Shown in pieces: positions 1-11,249 of a stretch of DNA of 64,000 bases (position 1 is its first letter; every line of letters starts with the position of its first letter). This stretch comes from Adiantum capillus-veneris (Eukaryota > Streptophyta > Polypodiopsida > Polypodiales > Pteridaceae). The position numbers and the translations under genes were made by a program. Below the pieces are notes generated by a model. It saw only the letters and a list, made by a program, of their open reading frames with translations. It had not been told where the DNA came from and made no database searches. The stretch covers positions 72,861,176 to 72,925,175 of the forward strand of contig CM043969.1 of NCBI GenBank assembly GCA_014529385.2, written 5' to 3'.

Positions 1-2
1 TT

Positions 3-371
3 CTAACTACCACTCTATCACCTCAAAAGATCCAGGTACAGTTAGATGTGGCCAATGCTTCTCTAGAGTACTCAGAACAAAGAATTAATGATCAGGCGAT
101 ATTCTTGCGATAAATACGAGAAAATTCAGTCATCGCCTCGATCAAGGGAACAGACAAGGTCTACAAGGCATTAGAAAAGAAAAATAAAGACCTCAAGCTG
201 GAGCTGAAATTAGAGCAATTTCAGCGGAGAGACCTGGCCTTGATACGGGTCCAAAGAGAAGACGAGCTGCTAAAGGAGATAGTTGAATTCAAACGAGTCA
301 ACCAGCTACTGAGAGAAGGAAGGACAGAAACGCAAGAAGAGGTAGGTAGTTTGGAGCCACCTCAGATATAA
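3..371 (+). pseudogene. Coiled-coil ORF at the 3' end of an LTR retrotransposon
   Basis: One frame reads from the window edge to a TAA at 369-371 with a single internal stop near 111. The product is very rich in K, E, L, Q and R, with stretches such as KALEKKNKDLKLELKLEQF, and looks like a long coiled coil. It lies just upstream of a polypurine run and an LTR start, so it is most likely the last ORF of the element whose 3' LTR follows. I recognise no enzyme domain. It could be the tail of a gag or an accessory ORF downstream of pol. The 5' part lies outside the window. Confidence 0.45.
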
Positions 372-453
372 ATCCCCTCAGTATCATTTGCTGACATGCC
401 AGCCGCCAGCACGAAGACTACTTCAGCCCATAAAGTTGTGTCAAGGGACGACA

Positions 454-817
454 AAGGCGAGGAGGGGGGCAATGTTAGTAGCAAGCTAACACAGATACCA
501 TTTTTTGGAGTTCTCATTATAAAAACACTTATTATTTTAATAAATCGAGAATATTGTAACTCTTATTTTTTCGGATAAACCTTGTAATTGATAAGTCGGG
601 GCTACAAGCTTCCAGATTGTATCAACCTGTCATTACCCATCTTTGGTAGAACTCCCAGATTATTAGTTTTGACCACCAAAAACCTTGGCTAAGGTATAAA
701 AGCCAATTTTTGTAAGTTATCATTAAGTTTTGGATAATGAAATACACAGCGTGATCTAATGGCGCTCACCTCTCTCCTTCTCGTGCTTCCTACTCCCTTC
801 CCGGTTGTCACATTACA
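454..817 (+). mobile_element. Polypurine tract and probable 3' LTR
   Basis: A purine run at 454-469 (AAAGGCGAGGAGGGGGG) is followed after three bases by TGTTAGTAGCAAGCTAACA at 473, the TG start and short inverted repeat typical of an LTR. A TATA-like box (TATAAAAG) near 696 fits an LTR promoter. The 3' limit is uncertain; a CA end at about 817 is my best guess. No partner LTR is in the window because the element starts upstream of position 1. Confidence 0.5.
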
Positions 818-2152
818 ATCATGTTTGTTGCATTGCAACAGGAGGTAAGAGCTCTACGCATTGACATAAACACATCACGGTATTTTGTAGCTCTTGGCGT
901 CGCCGGCTCGAGGCTTAATTTCATCACAACTAGGAATTTACACTTTCAAATCAAAAACTAAGCATAGGCGGGGTATTGGGGCATCATTGCTAAGCATTTA
1001 GATGCATTCTGGGTTGAAAATGACTAGGTCAAAAATCCACTTCTGTTAATAATCGCGATTTTGGCACTTGACCTAAAGTGGGATTTGAGACCATAAGCAT
1101 GTGTGCTTAGGTCCTATAAACATGTCATAGAATTTTTGTTATGTTTGGATGTCATTTGATGTTGCAACGGATGTGATTTGTTTGCCGATGAGCGATTGGC
1201 TTTTAGTGATTTCTGTCACTTGAGTGTAGCTTGAGTTAAATGCGAGTTGTTAGTTGTTTCCCGAGAGATTGACACCCTGTAGCCTCTATGCACTAATTGA
1301 GTCAGCTTCATCCCATGTATTGACAATTCAATCGTGGTTCTCGCTAATACTGCAATAAGATAGGATAGTGAGGCTAGACACGCATCCCACATACTCCTAC
1401 TTCAAACACGTGTGGAAGGCCAAAACCTTCCGATCTTTGAGAACGATTTGAATACAACTAACTTCACGGATATCATTCAAGAAATCAGGGAAGCGATCGT
1501 TGCCATTGGAGACGAATGAACTATGATGAACCGAACATGATGGTTGGTGTTGCAACAGCTGGTTAGCTAATGAATCCCTGTTCAGGTCATTGTGTGGTCA
1601 ACTAAGACTCCTCCTGAATCCCTTTTTAGTGTCCTAGGGTGGCCCCCATGTTAGTCAATGTATCTATGGTTGCTAGTAGACGTCATGGCTTGTCACGAGC
1701 ATGACTTGAATTTCTAAATTATTGGTTTTGCTAATATAATTCACTCACCATTATGAGTTTTGCAAAAAAAAAAAATCTTGTACTAGCTGGATACATGTTC
1801 ACAATCAACACCAAGCTTTGGGGTACAATGACGTGTGCCAAAGAGCAAGGAGGAGATCAAACTTTTATGACATGGAAATTCATTAAGGAGCCTACAGAAA
1901 AGAGATATCGACCTCACTATGGATGACTAGTACTATGAGTTTGCTAACTCAAGAAGAGGATGGCTTGACAATGACCACCAAAAAAGTAGTTAGCATATTT
2001 GCACAAGGCGAATTAAATCCTTAAATAAATTCCCATCTAGATGTCATCTCTTTAAGAAGCAGCTTTAGGACGGTGGGTGTCCATGGAAGTTGTGTTGCAT
2101 GGACTTTGTAAAAAAAAATATCAAGAATATAAATACTTCCAACCCGCACTAG
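818..2152. other. No gene recognised
   Basis: This stretch is AT-rich with short ORFs only and no recognisable protein motif on either strand. It holds a short A-run near 1765 and is otherwise unremarkable intergenic DNA or decayed repeat. Confidence 0.5.
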
Positions 2153-2307
2153 TGTTGGGTTTCAAGCACGTCTACACTCGTGGAAACTTCCTTTTGTGGT
2201 AGACAGATACATACCATTCCTTTATTTTTTGGTGCATACAAACTTCAGTGGATCTATATATGCAACAAGTTCTATCAATCAAAGAATAGTGTGGTTGTTG
2301 TGCTCGC

Positions 2308-2371
<64 letters not shown>

Positions 2372-2449
2372 TTTCTGTTCGTTCTCCTTTTTTGCATGCT
2401 CACATGCATGGCTTGCCAATTACTAGGACCCACCACAAGTATGTTCCCA
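2153..2449 (+). repeat. 5' LTR of copia element A
   Basis: It starts TGTTGGGTTTCAAG and ends GTTCCCA, four bases before the primer site. It contains a long TC microsatellite (2311-2368), so much of its present length is expanded repeat. The matching 3' LTR is at about 4066-4191. Confidence 0.65.
2311..2368 (+). repeat. (TC)n microsatellite, about 29 units
   Basis: Pure TC dinucleotide inside the 5' LTR of copia element A. It is absent from the 3' LTR, so it expanded or arrived after the element inserted. Confidence 0.98.
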
Positions 2450-2453
2450 ATAG

Positions 2454-2465
2454 TGGTATCAGAGC
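2454..2465 (+). promoter_or_regulatory. Primer binding site (initiator-Met tRNA type)
   Basis: TGGTATCAGAGC, the sequence complementary to the 3' end of plant initiator methionine tRNA, lies four bases after the 5' LTR end. This is the standard minus-strand primer site of plant copia and many gypsy elements. Confidence 0.85.
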
Positions 2466-2835
2466 ACATGTTCAACTAATGCATGGCTAAGGTGGAGTGT
2501 CAGGAGGTCTCTTGGTCTTCTCATGTATGAGAGCACCTTTGCAACACTAGCATTCTGAAATGCTGCTACTTAATGGTGGTTATAGCAATGGTCAAGGTCA
2601 ATGAAATATTCACCAAAGCGTTCTAAAACTCTACCCAAGAACATGAGTTGATGGTCTTCTATCTTCAACGTTTCAAAACACTCTTAAATGGTGGGCTTCA
2701 TACGCTCTTCAAGTCCTTGCAAGATATCAATAGGATTTGCTTTTGAGATATCATGCAAGGTGAGCATTCAATTTTGTCAAGAGTCCTCCGCATGCACGTG
2801 CAGTGCTCAACAGTTGTCATCATCATCAATTTTTC

Positions 2836-3812
2836 TTGAAGATTTAAATATAGCATCCAAAATTGACAAGTTTGACGGATCTGGTTTTCACACGTGGCAA
2901 ATCAAAATCGAGGGAAACTTGATGTGAAAATACCTTTGGAGCACCGTCAAGCCTCTTTCAATAGACGAAGCGGGTACAATGACTGCAATCACTAGAGCTT
3001 TATCTACCGAACAACAGAGAAAGATAAACATGCATTTGGTATTATTATAGCTTCTCTAGAAGATAGTTTTATTCATTATTTAGATGATCCCACATCTTTG
3101 AGTGATGCCTGAATAGAATTAGAAACTCTTTTTGGTGCCAAAGCCAAGTATTCAAAGATGAGCTTAAAGATGGAATTATACATGCGTGTTGGTGAAAATA
3201 TAATAGCAGGTTGAAGTACATCAGAACCCAGCTAGTGTATGTTGAAGCTCTAGTACGTGACAAAGATCTTATTGTTGTTTTACTCAAGAGCTTACTTGTT
3301 GAATTCTGTTAAATTGTGACCATCTTAAAGGAAAAATATCTCTATGGATGGTATTGTTAATTCCTTGCAGGAAGAGGAGAAAAGAGCCTCCCATCACAGT
3401 ATATGCAGCAGTGGGGATGCACTTCTACCTCAACTTCAAGTGGACCATCCACTAGTAGTAGACCTTGTGGAATATGTGGGCAAAATAATCATCAAACAAA
3501 GGATTGTCTCACCAAAAATCCTTGTTGAAAAAGATCGTTTGCCCTCTTTGGATGGTATTGATAATTTCTTGCAGGAAGAGGAAAAAAGAGCATCCCGTGC
3601 TACTTCTTCTATAATTCCGACAGCATATGCAGTCTCAATGGATGCACTTCTACCTCAACTTCAACAAACCGTCAATCAGTAGTAGACCTTGTGCAATTTG
3701 TGGACAAAATAATCATCAAACAAAGGATTTCTTCACCAAAAATCAATGTATTCATTGTGGTAAGACGAACTACCCTTCCAATAAGTGTTTCAAGAAGAGG
3801 AAAGTCAAATAA
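2836..3812 (+). pseudogene. Copia gag with zinc knuckles, broken
   Basis: The start of the conserved copia gag (UBN2-type) fold is clear: KIDKFDGSGFHTWQIKIEGN at about 2858-2917, then an LW-containing segment and a helix-rich part around 3100-3200. Stops and frameshifts break it repeatedly. Downstream are two copies of a retroviral-type zinc knuckle: C-x2-C-x4-H-x4-C at 3466-3507 (CGICGQNNHQTKDC), and a second at 3690-3731 where the last Cys is Phe. A third knuckle, CIHCGKTNYPSNKC, near 3750 has Tyr in place of His. The nucleocapsid would package element RNA; this copy cannot encode it intact. Confidence 0.75.
3346..3755 (+). repeat. Tandem duplication of the gag/nucleocapsid segment, period about 224 bp
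   Basis: Two copies of a block holding GGTATTG, TTGCAGGAAGAGGA, GGATGCACTTCTACCTCAACTTCAA and the zinc-knuckle codons lie head to tail. The second copy has an insertion of about 20 bp. Matching knuckle starts are 224 bp apart (3466 and 3690). Confidence 0.8.
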
Positions 3813-4065
3813 ATATTGTTGATAGTGATGCTAAAGCACAAATGGTGTCATTTGAAAGTGATGTCCTCTAGTTTCAGTTTCTTTATGTTGTCATAATCAG
3901 TTAATCTTGTACAAGCTATAGACACTGCCACATAGAAAAGTGGTAAGACCTCCCATACTTTTTGCTTTTGGTTGAGTCATGTTGTTCCACTCAAATTGTT
4001 GTTCAAGGGAAGTACACACCCTAATGTTGTTGTTGTTGTTGTTTGTGAGGAAGGGGCTTCTACTC

Positions 4066-4191
4066 ATGTTTCAAGTGGTTTGTAGGCTCTTCCGTGGTCT
4101 AAGCCCGCCTACACCCGTGGGAACTTCCTTTTGTGGTAGACAGATACATCAAGGCTTGCCATCACCAAGACCCACCATAGGAGTGTTCCCA
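4066..4191 (+). repeat. 3' LTR of copia element A, shortened
   Basis: It begins about TGTTTCAAG, after the purine run GAGGAAGGGG at 4048, and ends GTTCCCA at 4191, matching the end of the 5' LTR. It lacks the TC tract. The start is approximate. Confidence 0.55.
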
Positions 4192-4416
4192 GCAACCAGT
4201 TGGTGTGGGTAATGCCAAAAAAAGCTTCAGGAGTAAGGCCCTAGGGAAAATAATTCTAGTCCTATCAAATTTCAAGGAAAAATTGTTCAAATCCATATGA
4301 GCACTACCATGGCCCAGGAATTGGAATGGAGAGAGTTTTGAAGCGAGCTTCTTTTCTCTTTTTTCTTAGATTATATATTTAACAAAAAAAGCTTGCTCCA
4401 AGAGCTTTTGGAGTAA

Positions 4417-4419
<3 letters not shown>

Positions 4420-4495
<76 letters not shown>

Positions 4496-4545
4496 TCTAT
4501 CCCCCCTCTCTCTCTCTCTCCCCTATATATATATATATATATTAT
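4420..4545 (+). repeat. (TC)n, broken TC and (TA)n tracts
   Basis: A pure TC run at 4420-4492 is followed by interrupted CT and C runs and then a TA run to about 4545. The rest of 4192-5016 holds no recognisable gene. Confidence 0.97.
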
Positions 4546-5016
4546 AGTTCCTCTTTTTATGTCTCTCTGTCTCTCTCTCTAAATTTTTTTATTATGAAAT
4601 TTATTTTAGATTGAGCCACTAGTTGTTACAAATATACACAAAAGTATGAGTGTTATAAGGTATGAACCATCTATCATTCCAAACCTATTAAAGTGCATAT
4701 ATTGTTCAAGATGATCATTCTTCACACATCAACAATACCTCCAAAATCTTCATACAAGGGCAAATGCTCCATATTTGAAGCATAGTTTTCCATGGAGTCA
4801 GCAAGCCTAAGAAACTAGATGTTCCTTTGATAGCCATTGAAATGTCTTGTGACTACAAGGTTTAAAGATCCCTCCACTAGCAACAATGCAGCCTCAACCA
4901 GCATTAAATGTTTCATGGAAAAACATCTCTCATGGTGTTATGTTTTCTCGTTGGCCATAAAACTTTCTCTTATGTCAGGCAACTAAGGCCACAAAATTTA
5001 TAAGTGGTTGTTAAAC

Positions 5017-5340
5017 TCAATTAGTGTCCTTTAGTTTTGGTTCTAGCTTACAAGATGCATTGACTAGCAACCTCACAATTTGAACATGCCCTTGACCTTT
5101 TTCTTTCTCTACTAAACATAGCCCATCTGTAGATTCTTTGGAGACATTTGCATCTGCTTTGATCAGAGCTTTCACAACTTCAATCTGGTGTGCATAAGGA
5201 GCTTGGTGCAAGTTTGTTGCCTTGCCAGATCTAGTGCATTTGTCAACTTGAGCTCCATTCTCAAGGAGGAGGAGGCAAGCCTCCAGATAGCCATTGTGGG
5301 TTGCATAATGAAGAGGGGTGTGGCCATTGTCATCAGACAC
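5017..5340 (-). pseudogene. Ankyrin-repeat protein fragment (ANKRD39-like)
   Basis: On the minus strand about three ankyrin repeats can be read: DDNGHTPLHYATHNGYLEAC, then LLLLENGAQVDKCTRSGKAT, then VVKALIKADANVSKESTDG and GHVQIVRLLVNASCKLEP. The TPLH signature and the LLLxxGAxV spacing are diagnostic of ankyrin repeats, which are protein-protein interaction modules. The last repeat has lost its TALHxAA start and reads through a disrupted GLCLVEKEKGQ instead. Upstream the frame is interrupted by a stop just before HVSDDNG. It therefore looks like a truncated gene copy with no visible introns, perhaps a retrocopy. A functional exon of a larger gene is less likely. Confidence 0.65.
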
Positions 5341-5425
5341 ATGTCAACAAGAATGCCGCAATGGAGGAAGTGTTACATGCGAAAGATGTCATTGGAGAGG
5401 GCTACCCCTCCGAGGCTCCTTGTGG

Positions 5426-5430
<5 letters not shown>

Positions 5431-5511
<81 letters not shown>

Positions 5512-5616
5512 AGAGAGAGAAAGAGATTGAGAGGTAGATAGAGAGGAAGAGAGATGTATAGAGGGAGATCAGAGAGAGGTAGAGAGAGAGGGGAAGAGAG
5601 AGAGAGGGGGGGGGGG

Positions 5617-5664
<48 letters not shown>

Positions 5665-5690
5665 AGATGGAGGGAGAAGAGAGATAGAGA
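5431..5690 (+). repeat. (GA)n microsatellite complex
   Basis: Pure GA runs from 5431 to about 5508, continues as interrupted GA/GGAA to about 5610, has a short G run, and then pure GA again at 5621-5660. It lies directly upstream of the minus-strand ankyrin fragment. Confidence 0.97.
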
Positions 5691-6039
5691 GAAGAGTATG
5701 GAGCGATCTTTTCTTGCTAAATATGGTAATTCAAGAAAATAACCAAAAAAGGTCGCTCCAAATCCCTACTACCATGCCCCAATTCTTGTCTACACACACC
5801 ATCTTTGTAAAGAACACATTAACCCAATATTGATGTGCCATGGCTTGGTGGTTTTTACCACAACAATCTCTTGCTTAGTCACTTACAAGGTGATTGCCAT
5901 CGTCACCCACTTGAGGTATCGAGCCTGTGACTTAAAATCACCACAATATTGTGTAGCTATCTCTTGGTTTGACCAAGATCCTGGAGGAGGGGAGTCACCA
6001 AGGAAGATGACTATGAAAAATTTGTTATCCTAGGAATCT

Positions 6040-6190
6040 CCCAAGAAAGACACCCAAAGGAAGAAAGAGAAGGATAAGGAGGAAGAGAAGGACAAGGACA
6101 AGGAAAAGAGAAGGAGAAGGAGGAAGAGGAAGAGGAGGACAAGGACAAAACGAAAAGAAGGAGAAGTAGAAGAGTGAGGAGGAGGATTGC
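6040..6190 (+). repeat. Long purine-only tract (GAA/GGA/AAGGAC-rich)
   Basis: About 140 bases are nearly all purine on the plus strand, built from GGAGAA, AAGGAC and GAGGAA units. In one frame it would read as a lysine/glutamate/arginine-rich peptide but no flanking gene supports that. Such mirror-like purine runs can form triplex DNA. Confidence 0.8.
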
Positions 6191-7119
6191 ACACAAGTTT
6201 AGGTAATTATAAAGCACCATCTTATTGACCAAATATCTTGCTTGATTGTCCAAGGTATGGGTCTCAAATTCATTTGTTTCGGCCAATCAATCATTGCTTG
6301 AAGTGTTAATTGAATCTTAGCAATAACTCATCTAGAAAATGGTTGTGGATTTAGCCAGTAGCAAGAAGATCATCACTACAATAGCAATGAGAAAAGACCA
6401 AATTGAAATAAATGGGTCTCATATTTAATGTAGATATTGTTGCCCCTATCTTGCATATCCATGAAGGAATCTTAGGTACCTATTTGGCTTAGGATGCATA
6501 AAGGTTTTCATTAAATATAAAACAAGATTAACGACTACTTTCATTGGTCACAATGTAAGAAACCACTAATAATCCTAAATTTATTTAATTACAACAATAA
6601 CTTTTTGACATCATCAGTCAAGAAAATGCAACAAATGAGCAAGAATCTCACCTTCTTTCAAGAAATGCAAGACCTTGCCAAGGAAACCTATCATAGTGCC
6701 ACCCAAAAGGAAATTTGGTCGTGAATTTCACGCCCATTCCACCATATATCTCTAAGTAGTGCCAGTAATCAAGAGTCCTTTTAGATTGACTAAGAAAGAA
6801 CCTTTTGCTACAATGTGAATGGGGAACTTTCTTGCCTATGATTTTACTCTTGGGCCCTTCAAAAAGATCTCTCCAAACAAGAGAGTTAAATTTGCATTAA
6901 TGACAAACCTATACAAAACCACCATGCTAGAAATCAATGAAGCAACAACCACCAAATACATTCAGGCTTTGCAAGGCCCTTACCTAATACCAAAAAGATC
7001 ATCTAAGATGCCTAAAGCTACAAAAAAAAAAGATCTTACCACCACATGGAAGGGATCTGAGCTCCATCACCATATGAGCCTGCTAAGACCATAACCAGCT
7101 CAGGTGGAGCCAAAACTTG
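6191..7119. other. No gene recognised
   Basis: AT-rich DNA with small ORFs. A 91-codon ORF at 6819-7094 has no motif I recognise and no support beyond being open. Confidence 0.4.
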
Positions 7120-7320
7120 TTAGTGTTCATGCCAACTGGCTAGACACCCATCACATTGACCGTACTAATTTTATCTATTCTTTTGATCATATAGAATAGT
7201 AAAAAGAAGTGAGGTATTATAATCTTCACGCTGAAGTCCACCAACCCTTTGTGTCTGCTCTTCTTCTCTCTCTCTCACTCTGCATGCACCATGCACTCTA
7301 CAAGTGGTATCAGTGTTGAA
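7120..7320 (+). mobile_element. Candidate short copia LTR followed by a decayed primer site
   Basis: TGTTAGTGTTCATGCC at about 7120 and ACTCTACA at about 7302 could be the two ends of a roughly 180-bp LTR. It is followed at 7305 by TGGTATCAGTGTTGAA, close to the plant Met-type primer site TGGTATCAGAGC. No clear gag follows before 9 kb, so this may be a solo remnant. Confidence 0.4.
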
Positions 7321-9079
7321 GGTTGTGGTGCTAGTCCTCTCCCAGCATTTCCCTCTTCTCAATGAGCTTCACATCGGCTACATTGATAATGGATCAAAGC
7401 TCAAAGCTTTGATGGCTATGGAGGCATTGTGAGATCAACACATAGAGCTCACATATCAAGGTGGAATTGGGTTGAACACCACAAGCCACAAGGGGTGAGA
7501 TATTGAGCTTTATGTGAGCTCAAAGAGAGAGAGAAGTAGGTTGCACAATTTAAGATTGACAGTTGGCCATTGTTTTACTCATAATTTGAGCTAGAAAACT
7601 CAGATTTAAAAACTTTCTTCAATCAAAACGAAGATCTCTTCGAGCTTTACAAGTTTATAGAGGAGCTCATCAGCTGGTTCAAAGTACATATATATATATA
7701 AAATTGAAAACACGAAGGTTATTTTCTCAAGAGAGATTGTGCATTCAAGTTGAGTAAGAGAGGAGAGAGGGTGTAGAGAGAGAAAGGCATAGGTTCATGT
7801 CAATTTCAAGGGCACACACACACTCCTAACATTAACACCCAGTTTTCTTTGCATGGACAACCTGTTTTCTTAGCTTGCAACATTGGCTTCTACTCTGACA
7901 TAACGTGCATGGGTGAGGTGCCACTTCCATAGAGGAGTGACACCCGGTATCAACAACGACTTTGGTAAAATACATTTTCACGTGCTCTCTTGCACTATAG
8001 AGAATGAGACAAGAGACGATTTGTCGATAGTGAGAGACAGGTTACACATTACCATTAGCAGTAGTCTTATGCGTTTTTTGACAGTAGTTTTTTGGATTTC
8101 CATATGCATTTGATCATGATGTATGTTCTCTGTGGTAATTTTTATGCATAGCCATTGATGGTTTCTTAGAGACAGCACTCAAATACAATTTTACGCTCAC
8201 AAGGATAGTCTCCTTGACACAACAGATCATGCGAGCATCTTTGGCAGTGATAGCCATTACATTATGTACAATTCTAGTGGGAGTTTGGATGCATATGGTT
8301 TATGTGTGACTAGCACTTGAGAGTGCTCGTGCTCAATTGAGAGAGTTTTACTCCCCGTAGGGAGCTGGTTCTATGATTTTGCTTGCATCTCATTGGCCCT
8401 ATTTTGTGCGCATGTCCTACAATTTTGCATTGATAGTTTAACATTTTTGGATATATGCTATATTGTGGATACCACCGTTGTACCTTGTTGTGGAGTCAAT
8501 TTTGGCTTATTTTGGCAGTCTTGGCCATTTCCGAGACTCAGTCCAGAAGAGCTCTATTTGAGACTATGGCTAGTCATGTCTACATAATCTTTTGTGAGGA
8601 TCGTTGCATGAGGTTTTCTAAAGCCAAGCACTGGGGGCCGGGTTACCCAGTGTGTGGTGGAGTAGGCTGCTAGAGATCCCCATTCGTGGACTCACCATAG
8701 GACATGTATAGACGGGTATAGGTGCTTTGATGCCAAATTGTTTGGCAATATTTCGATAGTTTCTTTGAGCAACATGTACCACTTTATGCCCAATCAACAC
8801 TCTTTTTTGGTTTATACATTGTTTTTTGTTGAGTTTTTCTTGAGATTTTGATCTCTTATAGAGAACACTCTGCCAAATTTTTCCCACGAGTCCTCTAGTT
8901 TGCCTACAGTATTCTTTCACATTGACATTGCGTGTGATTTTGTTGAGTTTCACATTGAGATTTGATCTCTGAGTAGAAGATACTCTTTTGAAATTTTTGC
9001 AAAAAGATTAACATAAGTTCTTAGCATTACTCTCTTGTAGTCAGCTCTTGTCAGTATCGCTAGATCTATTGAAAAAAAA
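7321..9079. other. No gene recognised
   Basis: Holds short GA and TA runs (near 7525, 7690 and 7760) and small ORFs without recognisable motifs. It may include the decayed 5' LTR of the copia relic that starts near 9080, but I could not define it. Confidence 0.4.
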
Positions 9080-11180
9080 GAATACTACATTAAGAAATTT
9101 GATGGAACAAATTTCACCATATAGAAACACGAAATGCTTGATATTCTAATCAACAAAGGGCTTACAACACCATTGAAAGAGAGCAAAGAGGGTTTGTACA
9201 CTGATGATTAGTGGGAGGAGCTTGATGCTCATGCCATGGAAGCTATTAGATTGCATCTTGGTGACTCTATATTCTTCATAATTATGGACAAGACCAATGC
9301 TAAAGGACTATGGGAGTCTTTATGCTCAACATGGGATGGTAAGAGTGCATCGGTGTTTCTGATGAAGAAGCTTATGTGTCTTAGCATGAAAGAAGATAGC
9401 AGTGTCAATTCACATATGAACGAGTTTAATAGTGTGTTTACTCAGTTGACATCAAAGGGACTTAATTTCAGTGATGAAATGAAAGCCATTTTCTTGCTAT
9501 GCTCTTTGCCTGCATCATAGTATACATTTAACACTACCATTAGTAACTCTGCTTATAAGGGCAAGTTTGTTTTCAGTGATTTTATTAGTTCTTTTCTCAT
9601 GAAAGAGATTTGACGTTAGGCTCTTGACACTAGTGTACATGGTGATGCATATATGGCAAAGTGGAAGTAGCCAAAGGAACAGTCAAGGGCACAGAGGTCA
9701 TAGTCCACAAGAAAGGACGCATGGAAAAGGATTGCCATTTATTGCAAAGAGAGAAGGGTAAATCCATTGTCGTAAGTTTTGTGCCTTCTAAGACCAGTGT
9801 GTAGAGGAGCTCAATATCATTGAGTCTCCACATGTTGATGTTGATCCTGACGTGCCACCATCATTAAATGTACTAGTTTTCACTTCTAATTTGTGTCCAA
9901 AGACATTGTAAGCTCTTGATAAATGTTATGCACAAAATTGGGTTATTAACTCAGGTGCCAATTTTCATGTTACTCCTCACAAGGAGTGGTTCTCCAATTA
10001 TGCTTCTACACATGGTTCAGTTAAGCTAGCTGATCCTCATTAGCTTGAGATATGTGGCATTGGAGATGTGAAGTTGTGTAAATGCAATGATAGTGAGTTT
10101 ATGCAGCAAGGTGTTAGACATGTGCCAAAGCTAACTAAGAGATTGGTTTCAATAGGAAAGTCATGGACGTGACACAAGGAACATTGAATGCTACCATTGT
10201 CACAAGAAAGGACACATGGAAAAGGAGTGCCCTTTAGTACAAAGAGACAAGGGTAAATCCATTGGCGTAAGTTTTGCACCTTCTAAAAGCAATGTGAAGA
10301 TAGGGGAGCTCAATGTCATTGAGTCTCCACATGTTGATGTTGTTCCTGACATGCCAAAGCCACTAAATGCACTAGTTTTCACTTTTGACTTGAGTCCAGA
10401 GACGTTTTTAGCTCTTGACAAATGTTACATGCAGAATTGGAATATTAACTCAGGTGCCAATTTTCATGTTACTCCTCACAAAGGAGTGGTTCTCCAATTA
10501 CGATTTTACACATGGTTCAATTAAGCTAGGTGATTCTCATCCTCTTGAGATATGTGGCAATGGAGATGTGAAGTTGTGTATACGCAATGTTACTGAGTTC
10601 ACGCAATGAGTGTTACCAAAGCTAACTAAGAGTGTTACCAAATCTTGGATACACTACAGTGTTTGACAATGGCTCCTAGATTGTAATGATAATATGGGTC
10701 AAAAATGACTGAAGTAGTTATAGCATTCTTGTTATACCCTATGTTTTGATTTTAATTTGTGTGAGCATTGCATATATGGGAAACATTCTAGGCTTACCAC
10801 TTTGCCATTGGATAGGAAGTTAGGAAATCCTTTAGATTCGGTTCATAGTGATCTATTTGAAAAATGCCACATAAGTCTCTAGGGGGGGCATTGTATATAT
10901 TGAGCACATGAACATAACTATTCAAGAGAGGGTCACTTCCATACCATCTATGGAAATTTTACCTCAAGAGCTTTGGGGAGACGTTGTTATGAAAGCACTG
11001 CATATAATCAATAAGTCGCCTAGTACACCATTGGTACAAGATTTCGCAGGAGATGTGGAGATGCAAGAAGCCTAATAATGATTGATTACGTGTGTTTGGG
11101 TGTGAGGCATTTTCACATGTGCCTGAAGAGCTTAGAAAGAAGCTAGATCCCAAGTCATACAAATGCATTTTCATTGACGG
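9080..11180 (+). pseudogene. Copia element B: gag, zinc knuckle, protease and integrase remnants
   Basis: A copia gag is readable from about 9080 (KKFDGTNFTI) through 9236-9520, with the typical GLWESLCSTW and MKLMCLSM-like helices. It is followed by a CCHC knuckle (CYHCHKKGHMEKEC, about 10190-10230). The protease/pre-integrase segment reads NSGANFHVTPHKEWF, where the catalytic Asp of the usual DSGA is Asn. A Pro-rich integrase tail follows near 10960-11170 (ELWGDVVMKALHIINKSPS, then RVFGCEAFSHVPEELRKKLD). RT and RNase H are missing. Many stops and frameshifts show it is long dead. Confidence 0.75.
9690..10632 (+). repeat. Tandem duplication in copia element B, period 495 bp
   Basis: The block from the zinc-knuckle codons (CACAAGAAAGGAC) to CAAAGCTAACTAAGAG occurs twice, starting at 9706 and 10201. 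The copies differ at roughly one base in ten, so the duplication is old. Each carries the degenerate protease motif. Confidence 0.85.
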
Positions 11181-11249
11181 TGGTGCAGATGAAGAGAGGG
11201 GTTAACCCGAAATCTCAGTCTCGCAGCTCACAACCCATTGCACTAGAGG

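Larger units (their letters stand above)
2153..4191 (+). mobile_element. Copia-type element A, internally deleted, with two LTRs
   Basis: Two related flanks share the block CGTGGGAACTTCC / CGTGGAAACTTCC, then TTTTGTGGTAGACAGATACAT, and a CTTGCCAT...GACCCACCA...GTTCCCA end. They bracket an internal region with an initiator-Met-type primer site and a gag with zinc knuckles. Protease, integrase and RT are absent, so this is a non-autonomous derivative of about 2 kb. The two LTRs have diverged and the 3' one is shorter, partly because the TC tract is only in the 5' copy. The LTR ends (CCA) are well placed; the LTR starts are approximate. Confidence 0.7.

Noticed and set aside
2180-2479. Leu-Ser and Arg-Glu repeat ORFs over TC/GA tracts (here and at 5188, 14405, 28183, 36695, 45168, 47215, 55098)
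   Set aside because: Dinucleotide repeats stay open in several frames; none has coding support.
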